Shown here: in pieces, positions 1-6,321 of the stretch
Numbering within the stretch: the first letter of the stretch is position 1
How the letters are laid out: each line of letters opens with the position of its first letter
Assembly (NCBI GenBank): GCA_035495815.1
Contig: DATJFH010000285.1
Span: forward strand, 1-9,626
Direction: 5' to 3'
Origin: DATJFH01 sp035495815
GTDB taxonomy: Bacteria; Acidobacteriota; Terriglobia; Bryobacterales; Bryobacteraceae
DNA: 9,626 bases
Translations under genes and position numbers: made by a program
The notes under the pieces: generated by a model
Told to the model about the DNA's origin: nothing
Databases searched by the model: none
The model's input: the letters and a program-made list of their open reading frames with translations, nothing else

Positions 1-1
1 G

Positions 2-454
2 GAGCCGGAGTTCATCGAAGGCCTGCTGCCGGACCTGGTGATCGGGCCGCGCGCGGCGAAGCCGGCGGCGGCGCAGGCTCCGGCGAACGGGGCGGCGTCC
101 GATGCGGAAACCGGCTTCTGGTCCGAGCCGGCGGCCGAAGCGCCGGCGGCCGAACCGGCGGCATCGCAATCCCAGGCCTACTGGATGCTGTCGCTGTTCG
201 CACCCACGGCGGAGGATCCGATCGAATGGGAGCGGGGCGCCTATTCCGTGATCTCCCGCGGCGGGCGCGTGGAAAGCGCGGCGCGCTCGGGGGATTTGAA
301 GAAGCTGCAGAACATGGTCGCGGAAGGCTCGGTGCTGGTCTCGGCGAGCGATCCGCGGGGGGCGGCGGCCGACGTCGCGCCGGACGGTTTCCCGCATCCG
401 GTCTACCGCGCGGGCTTTGCGTTGGCCATCCCCATTCCACAGGGGGCGCAATGA
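2..454 (+). CDS. csm4: Type III-A CRISPR-associated protein Csm4 (C-terminal part, 5' end outside window)
   Basis: The gene enters from the left edge already in frame; about 150 C-terminal residues are visible. Csm4 is the Cas5-like RAMP subunit that caps the 5' crRNA handle and contacts Cas10 in the type III-A (Csm) interference complex. The visible part has the features I associate with Csm4 C-termini: a YWMLSLF strand, a GxYSVISRGGRVES segment with a glycine-rich turn, a KKLQNMVAEGSVL helix-strand, and a final HPVYRAGFALAIPI. The next gene, a recognisable Csm5 sharing ATGA with this one, supports the call. Odd: about 41 residues (bases 53-175) are almost entirely Ala/Pro/Glu, a low-complexity linker inside the domain. 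The alternative is another Cas5/Cas7-like type III RAMP (Cmr3/Cmr4), made unlikely by the Csm5 partner. Confidence 0.85.
   Translation, partial: EPEFIEGLLPDLVIGPRAAKPAAAQAPANGAASDAETGFWSEPAAEAPAAEPAASQSQAYWMLSLFAPTAEDPIEWERGAYSVISRGGRVESAARSGDLKKLQNMVAEGSVLVSASDPRGAAADVAPDGFPHPVYRAGFALAIPIPQGAQ
441..446 (+). promoter_or_regulatory. Ribosome binding site of csm5
   Basis: AGGGGG lies four bases before the ATG at 451 and inside the end of csm4. It supports the 451 start over the in-frame GTG further upstream at 226, which would overlap most of the visible csm4. Confidence 0.5.
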
Positions 455-1569
455 GATACCGGCTGACCTGCCTGACTCCGGTTCTGGTGGGGGACGGCGA
501 GCGGCTGTCCGCCATCGACTACATGGTGTGGAAGGACCACGTGAGCGTGCTCGACCAGCGCCGGATCTTCCGCCTGCTGGCGAAAGGTCCGCGCCTCGAA
601 GGCTATCTGACGCAGCTCAAGAAAGCGGACAAGCTCGACTTCGCGTCGTGGGGCGGATTCGCCCAGAACTTCGCGGGGCGGCGGGTGCCGTTCGAGCACG
701 CCAGCTCGTCCGGGTACTGGGAGCGGGCGTCGGGCGAGGTACTGAACATTCCGACGTTCGCCAGCGGTCCCTCCGGGCCGTACCTGCCGGGCGCGGCGAT
801 CAAGGGCGTGCTGCGCACGGGAATGCTGTTCGCCAGCGCCAAGCCGGGGATATTGAAAGAAGTGGCTGCGCTGTTTCAGGGCGACCGGCCGCCGCGCCGT
901 CCGGCGGACGGGGCCGAGGCGCAGGCGCTGGGGTCGCCGGGCCAGAACCGGATGCGCGCCATCGCGGTGGGGGATTCGGGGCCGGTGCAGTATTCGTCGA
1001 TGAAGATCTATCTGCTGCGGGTGTCCACGCTGCTGGCGCGCGGGACCGGGAATTACGCGCTGGGCTGGAAGGTGAGCCAGCGGGGCTCGGTAGACGGCTC
1101 GAAGCCGGGGGACTCGACTCCGATCTTCGCGGAGATGGCGGCGCCAGGCTCGGCTTTCGAAGGGGCCTGGGAAGAGAAGGTGGCGCGTTCCACGGGACGC
1201 GTCCAGATTTTCGAAGCGGCCAACCAGTTCGCGGCGCGGCTGCTGGCCGTGCAGAAGCAGTACGCGGGCTGGGCGGGCCTGGAGCTGCTGGGCCGTCAGG
1301 TGGCCGATCTCGAAGCGAGGCTGGCGGGCCTCAACCGGGAATCGGCGTGTCTGGTCTCGATCGGCTGGGGCGCGGGGCTGCTCTCGAAAACGCCGTGGGT
1401 CGAAAAGGAGCAGGAGAGCGGGGAGTACAAGCAGATCCTGCGCAGCGTGCCGCTTTACCGGCGGGCCATCGAATCGGGGCTGCCCTTCCCCAAGACGCGC
1501 CGCATCGTCTTCGAGCAAAACCAGCCGGCGTCACTCCCGGGCTGGGCGATGATCGAATTGGCCGGGTGA
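451..1569 (+). CDS. csm5: Type III-A CRISPR RAMP protein Csm5
   Basis: The product has 372 residues, a usual length for Csm5, a Cas7-like RAMP at the 3' crRNA end of the Csm complex that is needed for crRNA maturation. Visible signatures in order: N-terminal LTPVLVGDGERLSAIDYMVW (residues 8-27); YLPGAAIKGVLR (111-122), the RAMP 'PGSSIKG(A/V)xR' motif; AVGDSGPV (172-179); the glycine-rich GWGAGLLSKT (305-314); and PKTRRIVF (347-354) followed by GWAMIEL at the C-terminus. The start at 451 shares ATGA with the csm4 stop and has a Shine-Dalgarno-like AGGGGG, indicating translational coupling. It appears to be the last cas gene: a Tat-type metabolic gene starts 14 bp downstream, and no csm6 follows. 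I see no frameshift or missing motif, so the gene looks functional. Confidence 0.92.
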   Translation: MRYRLTCLTPVLVGDGERLSAIDYMVWKDHVSVLDQRRIFRLLAKGPRLEGYLTQLKKADKLDFASWGGFAQNFAGRRVPFEHASSSGYWERASGEVLNIPTFASGPSGPYLPGAAIKGVLRTGMLFASAKPGILKEVAALFQGDRPPRRPADGAEAQALGSPGQNRMRAIAVGDSGPVQYSSMKIYLLRVSTLLARGTGNYALGWKVSQRGSVDGSKPGDSTPIFAEMAAPGSAFEGAWEEKVARSTGRVQIFEAANQFAARLLAVQKQYAGWAGLELLGRQVADLEARLAGLNRESACLVSIGWGAGLLSKTPWVEKEQESGEYKQILRSVPLYRRAIESGLPFPKTRRIVFEQNQPASLPGWAMIELAG

Positions 1570-1583
1570 TATATTTACCGCAT
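1567..1583 (+). promoter_or_regulatory. Candidate extended -10 promoter for the Hyi-like gene, overlapping the csm5 stop
   Basis: TG-a-TATATT matches an extended -10 (TGnTATAAT), with the hexamer at 1570-1575. Its TG is part of the csm5 TGA stop (1567-1569). The ATG of the next gene follows eight bases after the hexamer, so a transcript starting at the usual distance would have almost no leader. No Shine-Dalgarno sequence precedes that ATG, which fits. No clear -35 box is visible inside csm5. The role is inferred. Confidence 0.45.
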
Positions 1584-2426
1584 ATGACACGCAGAACCTT
1601 TGTGGAATCCGCGGCGGCGCTGGCTGCCGCGCCCGCGGCCGTACAGGGTCAGAAGATGCAGCGAAAGGGCCGGCTGAAGCAATGCGTGACGCGCGGCTGT
1701 TTCAGGGAATCCGGGCTGGACCTGGCGGGCATGTGCCGGGAGGCGGCCAAACGCGGGGTAGTCGGCTTCGACCTGATCGGGCCGGCGGATTTCCCGACGC
1801 TGAAGGAGCACGGCCTGGTCCCCACGATGGTTCCCGGCGGCAGCACGATTCCGGACGGGATCAACCGCAAGGAGCTGCACGACGGAATCGAGCAGCGCAT
1901 GCGGGAGGCGATCAACGAGGCCAAGAAAGCCGGCGCGCCGAACGTGATCGCGCTGGCGGGCAACCGGCGCGGCATGGGCGACGAGGAGGGCATCGCCAAC
2001 GCGGTCTCCTATTTCAACCGCATCAAAGCGATGGCGGAGGACAAGGAGGTCACGCTGTGCCTGGAGTATCTGAACAGCAAGGTGAACCACAAGGACTACC
2101 ATTTCGACAAGATGTGGTGGGGCGTGGAAGTGTGCAAGCGGGTGAATTCGCCGCGGGTGAAGATTCTCTACGACATTTATCACGCGCAGATCATGGAAGG
2201 GGACGTGATCCGGACCATCCGCGACAACTTCCAGTGGATCGCCCATTTCCACACGGCAGGCAATCCGGGCCGGCACGAGATGGACGACACGCAGGAGATG
2301 AACTATCGCGGGATCGCCAGGGCCATCGCCGATCTGGGCCACAAGGGATACGTCGCCCACGAATACTCGCCGGTGCGGGATCCGCTGAAGTCGCTGGATG
2401 AAACATTGGCGATTTTCGACGTATAG
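1584..2426 (+). CDS. Tat-signal TIM-barrel protein, hydroxypyruvate isomerase family
   Basis: This 280-residue protein belongs to the xylose-isomerase-like / AP-endonuclease-2 TIM-barrel superfamily and most resembles hydroxypyruvate isomerase (Hyi, about 258 aa in E. coli). The N-terminus TRRTF followed by an Ala-rich hydrophobic run to about residue 20 looks like a twin-arginine export signal, absent from cytosolic Hyi. Likely metal and catalytic residues are present: E161 in CLEYLNSKVNH, D197 in ILYDIYHAQ, H221/H223 in HFHTAGNPGRHE, and E260 in VAHEYSP. Family members isomerise or epimerise small keto-sugars or hydroxypyruvate using a divalent metal; the actual substrate here is unknown. 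The ATG at 1584 is chosen because it gives the RR motif and follows a candidate promoter; the frame stays open far upstream, but only as an overlap with csm5. A lipid-anchored or periplasmic sugar epimerase is the main alternative. Confidence 0.85.
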   Translation: MTRRTFVESAAALAAAPAAVQGQKMQRKGRLKQCVTRGCFRESGLDLAGMCREAAKRGVVGFDLIGPADFPTLKEHGLVPTMVPGGSTIPDGINRKELHDGIEQRMREAINEAKKAGAPNVIALAGNRRGMGDEEGIANAVSYFNRIKAMAEDKEVTLCLEYLNSKVNHKDYHFDKMWWGVEVCKRVNSPRVKILYDIYHAQIMEGDVIRTIRDNFQWIAHFHTAGNPGRHEMDDTQEMNYRGIARAIADLGHKGYVAHEYSPVRDPLKSLDETLAIFDV

Positions 2427-2443
2427 GGTGGTGGTCCGGGGCG

Positions 2444-2475
2444 ACGCCGCTGGACGCAACGCCGCTGGACGCAAC
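2444..2475 (+). repeat. 15-bp tandem repeat, about 2.1 copies
   Basis: The unit ACGCCGCTGGACGCA is repeated perfectly at 2444-2458 and 2459-2473, followed by two more matching bases. It lies in the 63-bp gap between the Hyi-like gene and maf. The gap is a multiple of three, so it adds five codons per unit in the shared frame. Most likely it arose by slippage; no protein-binding role is evident. Confidence 0.9.
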
Positions 2476-2489
2476 CTGGGGGCGGGGCG

Positions 2490-3053
2490 ATGATCGTGCT
2501 GGCTTCGGCGTCGCCGCGGCGGGCGGAGATTCTGACGCTGGCCGGGATCCGGTTCGAGCGGCAGGCGCCGGCGGGTATCGACGAGACTCCCAAGAGCGGC
2601 GAAAAGGCGCGCGATTATGTCATGCGGCTGGCGCGGGAGAAGGCCCGCGCGATCGGGTCCGCGCCGGGGCGGGTGGTGTTGGGGGCGGACACGACCGTGG
2701 TGATGGACGGGCAGATCCTGGGCAAGCCCGAGGACGCGGGCGACGCCGCCCGGATGCTGCGCCTGCTCTCGGGGCGCGCGCACGAGGTGATCACCGGCGT
2801 GTGTCTGCGCAGCCCGCTGGGCGAAGCGGTGGACGCGGCGACGACCGAGGTCTGGTTCACGCGGCTGACGGACGCCGAGATCGAGGCCTATGTCGCGAGC
2901 GGCGAGCCCATGGACAAAGCGGGCGCTTACGGGATTCAGGGACTGGCGTCGAAGTTCGTAACGCGGATCGAGGGCTGCTACTTCAACGTCATGGGGCTGC
3001 CGGTTGCCCTGGTGTACGCGCGCATACGCGACAATCCGGCATTCATGATATAA
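2490..3053 (+). CDS. maf: Maf-family nucleoside triphosphate pyrophosphatase (dTTP/UTP type)
   Basis: The product has 187 residues, the normal Maf length. Maf proteins hydrolyse non-canonical or excess nucleoside triphosphates to the monophosphate and pyrophosphate in the cytoplasm; YhdE-type members act on dTTP, UTP and modified U/T nucleotides. All family signatures are visible: SASPRR (6-11), D31-E32, GADT with the catalytic Asp at 67, LGKP (77-80), the SGR-x-H segment (94-98) followed by ITG, DKAGAYGIQG (142-151), and a YFNVMGLP segment (164-171). SASPRR and the DKAGAY-IQG segment favour the YhdE class over the YceF (7-methyl-GTP) class. The ATG at 2490 puts the conserved MIVLASASPRR at the N-terminus; the gap before it has only a weak G-rich sequence in place of a ribosome binding site. 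It may be co-transcribed with the Hyi-like gene, with no obvious functional link. Confidence 0.93.
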   Translation: MIVLASASPRRAEILTLAGIRFERQAPAGIDETPKSGEKARDYVMRLAREKARAIGSAPGRVVLGADTTVVMDGQILGKPEDAGDAARMLRLLSGRAHEVITGVCLRSPLGEAVDAATTEVWFTRLTDAEIEAYVASGEPMDKAGAYGIQGLASKFVTRIEGCYFNVMGLPVALVYARIRDNPAFMI

Positions 3054-3063
3054 GTAGCATTCC
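3046..3063 (+). promoter_or_regulatory. Candidate extended -10 promoter for the MFS gene, overlapping the maf stop
   Basis: TG-a-TATAAG fits an extended -10, with the hexamer at 3049-3054. The maf TAA stop (3051-3053) lies inside it. The MFS ATG follows nine bases after the hexamer and no Shine-Dalgarno sequence precedes it, so a short-leader or leaderless transcript is likely. The geometry closely matches the candidate promoter at 1567. Confidence 0.5.
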
Positions 3064-4350
3064 ATGCAGAAGAAACCATTCTACGGCTGGTGGGTCACGG
3101 TGGCCGCGATCTGCACGTTCGGCATCGCGGTGGGCATCCCGTATTACAACATGCCGTTCTTCTACGACTACTACGAGAAGGCGGCGCCGCAGGGGGGCTT
3201 CGGCTGGACACGGGACCAGATCACGCTCGGCTTCCCGCTGGCGGCGCTGTTCACGCTATGGGTGGGACCGGCGCTGGTGCACCGCTTCAGCCCGCGCAAG
3301 CTGATCCTGATCGGGACGGGGGCGACGGCGGCCGCTTTCATCGGGTTCAGCCGGATGAGCGGCGACATCAACATTTACTACGTACTGTGGTTCGTATACA
3401 CGGTCGGGTACATCTTTTCGGGGCCGATCCCGCACCAGGTGATCATCTCGCAATGGTTCCGCAAGAAGCGCGGGCGCGCCATGGGCATCACTTACGTCGG
3501 GGTGGCGGTGTTCGGGTCGATCGGCTCGTACATCGTGAAGCCGTTGAGCGAGTCGCTGGGCTTCCGGGGCGCGCTGGCGGTGATGGGCGGGCTGATGTTC
3601 CTGGCCTGGCCGCTGGCGCTGTTCATCATCAAGGATCGTCCATCGGACAAGGGGCTGTACCCGGACAACGACGCCGAGCCGCTGGCGGTACCGGTGGCGG
3701 AGCCGCAAAGCATGGGCTCGATGCTGGGCAAGCGCGCGTTCTGGCTGCTGGTGATCGGCAGCCTCTGCTCCATCGGATCGATCGGGGCGATCAACCAGCA
3801 CATGAAGCTGGTATTCAAGGACCACGGCTTCGTGGATCAGGCGGTGCTGAATTCGACGTGGCGTACGGCGTCGATCCTGATACTGTGGTCGAGCATCGCG
3901 GGGCGGCTGCTGGTGGGCTGGATGGCGGACCGGTTTCCGAAGAAGTACGTCATGACGGGCACCTACGCGCTGGTGGCGGCGACGATCCCGCTGCTGCTGC
4001 TGGTGAAGCCGGGGCAGGACGAGTATCTCTACTTTTTTGCGATACTGTTCGGGTTCGGCATGGGCGCCGATTACATGCTCATCCCGCTGATGGCGGCCGA
4101 GCAGTTCGGGGTGAATACGCTGGCGCGGGCGATGGCCATCATCCTTCCCACCGACACGATCGGGCAGACGTGGTTTCCGTATTTCGTCTCGCTGCTGCGG
4201 AAGCATTTCGGCGATTACGAGCACGCGCTGATGTCGGTGTTCGTGATGGCGGCGATCGGAGCGGCGGCGATCGCCATGCTACCGAAATACGGCAGACAGG
4301 ATGAGACACTTCACGTACCGGAATCTGAACGAGCTGCGGCGCGGCGTTGA
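3064..4350 (+). CDS. Major facilitator superfamily transporter, oxalate/formate antiporter or monocarboxylate type
   Basis: This 428-residue inner-membrane protein appears to have 12 transmembrane helices in two halves, separated by a hydrophilic loop at about 190-222. MFS motif A-like segments follow TM2 (GPALVHRFSPRK, 69-79) and TM8 (GWMADRFPKK, 285-294). WFRKKRGRAMGI (131-142) and the loop opening DRPSDKGLYPDN resemble the OFA / monocarboxylate-porter branch (related to OxlT and MCTs), which exchanges or co-transports small organic acids. Substrate cannot be read from sequence. The C-terminal 17 or so codons overlap the start of the next gene by 50 bp, implying translational coupling with the OYE-like enzyme, whose substrate or product it may carry. 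Confidence 0.88.
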   Translation: MQKKPFYGWWVTVAAICTFGIAVGIPYYNMPFFYDYYEKAAPQGGFGWTRDQITLGFPLAALFTLWVGPALVHRFSPRKLILIGTGATAAAFIGFSRMSGDINIYYVLWFVYTVGYIFSGPIPHQVIISQWFRKKRGRAMGITYVGVAVFGSIGSYIVKPLSESLGFRGALAVMGGLMFLAWPLALFIIKDRPSDKGLYPDNDAEPLAVPVAEPQSMGSMLGKRAFWLLVIGSLCSIGSIGAINQHMKLVFKDHGFVDQAVLNSTWRTASILILWSSIAGRLLVGWMADRFPKKYVMTGTYALVAATIPLLLLVKPGQDEYLYFFAILFGFGMGADYMLIPLMAAEQFGVNTLARAMAIILPTDTIGQTWFPYFVSLLRKHFGDYEHALMSVFVMAAIGAAAIAMLPKYGRQDETLHVPESERAAARR

Positions 4351-5725
4351 AGAAGCCGGGGCGCGGCACATCCGCTTTGAAGACGACCGGGACGAGATCA
4401 GGCGGCTGCTGTCGCAGCCGGTCGAGGTGGGCGGAGCGCGGGTCGGCAACTCGCTGGCGATCCACCCCATGGAAGGCTGCGACTCGACGCCGGACGGGCG
4501 GCCGGACGAGCTGACCTGGCGGCGTTACGAGCGCTTCGCGGCGGGCGGGGTGAAGCTGCTGTGGTTCGAAGCGACCGCGGTGCGGCAGGACGGCCGGGCC
4601 AACGCCCGGCAGCTGTGGATCCACCGGGACAACGCGGGCGACTACGCGCGGCTGCGGGAGGCGATCGAACGCATCCACCGGGAGCGCTGGGGCACGGCCG
4701 ACGACCTGCTGATGCCGGTGCAGCTCACGCATTCGGGGCGCTACAGTTATCCCGCGCAGGCGATCGTATATCACAATCCGTTCATCGACAAGCGGAGCGG
4801 GACGCCGGCGGACTATCCGGTGATTACCGACGACGAGCTGGAGCGGCTGGAAGACGATTACGCGGCGGCGGCGCGGCTGGTGGCGGAGGCGGGGTTCCGG
4901 GCCATCGATCTGAAGGTGACGCATGGATATCTGCTGAGCGAAATGACGGGCGCGAAGACGCGTCCGGGCCGCTACGGCGGATCGCTCGGGAACCGGCTGC
5001 GCTTCGTCCGGAACGTGATCGGCAAGATTCGGGCGGCGGTGGGGTCGCAGCTCCTGTTCTGCATGCGGCTGGGGTGCTTCGACGGGGTTCCGTTCTTCCG
5101 GCGGGCGTCGGACGGGGTGGGCGTGCCGTGCGAGTATCCGACGCCGTACCCGTATGGCTGGGGGGTGAATGCCGACAATCCGCTGTGCGAGGATCTGAGC
5201 GAGGTGAAGGAGGCGATCGCGCTGTTCCGGGAGTGGGGCATCTCGCTGCTGAACGTCTCGATGGGGAGTCCTTACTACAATCCGCACGTGGGGCGTCCGT
5301 TCGAGAAGCCGGACGAGGGCAACTACGAGCAGCCGGAGCATCCGCTGACGGGAGTGGACAGGCATTTCCGGATCGCCGGCGAGCTGCAGCGCGCGTTCCC
5401 GGACCTGCCGATGGTGGGAACCGGCTACAGCTGGCTGCAGAAGTACGCGATCAACGCGGGGGCTCGGAACATCGCCGAGGGGTCGATCCGTTTCGTAGGT
5501 ATCGGGCGGGGGGCGCTGGCCTACCCGGACTTCGCGGCGGACGCGCTCGAGAAGGGAGACCTCGACGAGCGCCGCGTCTGCAAGACGCTGACGTTCTGCA
5601 CGTACCTGATGCGGCAGAAGAACCATCCGCTGGGGCAATTCCCGACAGGGTGTCCGCCCTTCGACAAGGAAGGCTACGGCGAGATCATGAAGGAGGCGCG
5701 GGCGTCCGCCCGTCAGCCGCGGTAG
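4301..5725 (+). CDS. Old-yellow-enzyme-like NADH:flavin oxidoreductase
   Basis: This 474-residue FMN-dependent TIM-barrel protein has the OYE landmarks: NSLAIHPMEGCD (50-61), QLTHSGRYS (141-149), DLKVTHGYLLSEM (203-215), RPGRYGGSLGNRLRF (221-235), and a C-terminal FMN-phosphate loop, FVGIGRGALAYPD (398-410). The family reduces activated alkenes or dienoyl substrates with NAD(P)H. Unlike dienoyl-CoA reductases it ends after the barrel, with no Rossmann NADH domain. Only three Cys (427, 433, 451) lie in the region where 4Fe-4S members carry C-x2-C-x3-C-x11-C, and spacing does not match, so a cluster is doubtful. K205/H208 replace the usual His-x-x-(H/N)-G-Y pattern. The ATG at 4301 is chosen because the HFTYRNLNELR start fits homologues as I recall them. 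It overlaps the MFS gene and is followed after 3 bp by the DinB gene. Confidence 0.85.
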   Translation: MRHFTYRNLNELRRGVEEAGARHIRFEDDRDEIRRLLSQPVEVGGARVGNSLAIHPMEGCDSTPDGRPDELTWRRYERFAAGGVKLLWFEATAVRQDGRANARQLWIHRDNAGDYARLREAIERIHRERWGTADDLLMPVQLTHSGRYSYPAQAIVYHNPFIDKRSGTPADYPVITDDELERLEDDYAAAARLVAEAGFRAIDLKVTHGYLLSEMTGAKTRPGRYGGSLGNRLRFVRNVIGKIRAAVGSQLLFCMRLGCFDGVPFFRRASDGVGVPCEYPTPYPYGWGVNADNPLCEDLSEVKEAIALFREWGISLLNVSMGSPYYNPHVGRPFEKPDEGNYEQPEHPLTGVDRHFRIAGELQRAFPDLPMVGTGYSWLQKYAINAGARNIAEGSIRFVGIGRGALAYPDFAADALEKGDLDERRVCKTLTFCTYLMRQKNHPLGQFPTGCPPFDKEGYGEIMKEARASARQPR

Positions 5726-5728
5726 GCG

Positions 5729-6253
5729 ATGGAACCCTGGCTGAGAGGTCCGAAAGAAGGGATCTCGCCGATGGCGGCGCCTGTGCTGTATGCGTTCGAG
5801 CAGGCGCGCGAGGACCTGGCGGAACACACGCAGGGGCTGACGGCGGAGCAGGTGTGGGCACGTCCGTTCGGTCTGGCGCCGCTCGGATTCCATCTGCGGC
5901 ACATTGCCGGGAGCGTCGACCGGCTGATCACTTATTTGCTGGGAAAGCCGCTCGACGATGCGCAGACGGCGGCGCTGAAAGCCGAGATGGAACCGGGGGC
6001 ATCGCGCGAGGAGCTGCTCAGGGAGATCGACGCAGCTCTGGCGAGGGCTGAAGAGAAGATCCGGGCATTCGATCCGGCGCGTCTGGCGGAGCCGCGGACG
6101 GTAGGGCGGAGGCGGCTGCCGACGACGGCGATCGGGCTGTTGACGCACACGGCCGAGCATACGCAGCGGCACGTCGGGCAGGCGATCGCCGCGGCGAAGC
6201 TGGTTCGGGCGTGGGACGGATCCGATTCCGTACACGGCGGGGCATCGAGTTGA
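5729..6253 (+). CDS. DinB-fold (four-helix) putative metal-dependent protein
   Basis: The 174-residue product matches the DinB/YfiT four-helix-bundle superfamily, whose members bind a divalent metal through three histidines and often act as thiol-dependent transferases (bacillithiol or mycothiol S-transferases, maleylpyruvate isomerase). The likely triad is H58 in FHLRHIAGS, and H144 and H148 in HTAEHTQRHVGQ. The MEPWLRGP N-terminus and WARP-x3-LAPLGFHLRHIAGS segment resemble a common uncharacterised subfamily, and support the ATG at 5729 over the internal ATG at 5771. It starts 3 bp after the OYE-like gene and is probably the last gene of that operon. It is unrelated to DNA polymerase IV, also called DinB. 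The function is unknown. Confidence 0.85.
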   Translation: MEPWLRGPKEGISPMAAPVLYAFEQAREDLAEHTQGLTAEQVWARPFGLAPLGFHLRHIAGSVDRLITYLLGKPLDDAQTAALKAEMEPGASREELLREIDAALARAEEKIRAFDPARLAEPRTVGRRRLPTTAIGLLTHTAEHTQRHVGQAIAAAKLVRAWDGSDSVHGGASS

Positions 6254-6294
6254 ACGCGGGCTGCCGGCCGACGCAGCGGGGCATACGCAGCGGC
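6157..6294 (+). repeat. 14-bp direct repeat, within the dinB-like 3' end and again just after it
   Basis: GCATACGCAGCGGC occurs at 6157-6170 (encoding part of the EHTQRH metal motif) and again at 6281-6294, in the short space between the convergent genes. The second copy is followed by GCGAAGCCGGTCCGG, which resembles the GCGAAGCTGGTTCGG found a little further on in the gene. This could be a decayed, internally deleted copy of the gene's 3' end. No terminator hairpin with a T-run is visible between 6254 and 6321. Confidence 0.55.
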
Positions 6295-6321
6295 GCGAAG
6301 CCGGTCCGGTGATCCAGTTTC

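Noticed and set aside
403..1518. Minus-strand open frame antisense to csm5
   Set aside because: It lacks any domain and csm5 is clearly the real gene.
417..1583. Upstream extension of the Hyi-like frame through csm5
   Set aside because: The translation is Gly/Arg-rich nonsense in a shifted csm5 frame. The Tat signal and candidate promoter place the start at 1584.
1575..3065. Long minus-strand open frame antisense to the Hyi-like gene and maf
   Set aside because: Composition is Arg/His/Pro-rich, and both plus-strand genes have full family motifs.
4139..6235. Very long minus-strand open frame (nearly 700 codons) antisense to the MFS, OYE-like and DinB genes
   Set aside because: The translation is Arg/Pro/His-rich with no recognisable domain and runs across three well-supported genes. 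It is a codon-bias artefact of GC-rich DNA.
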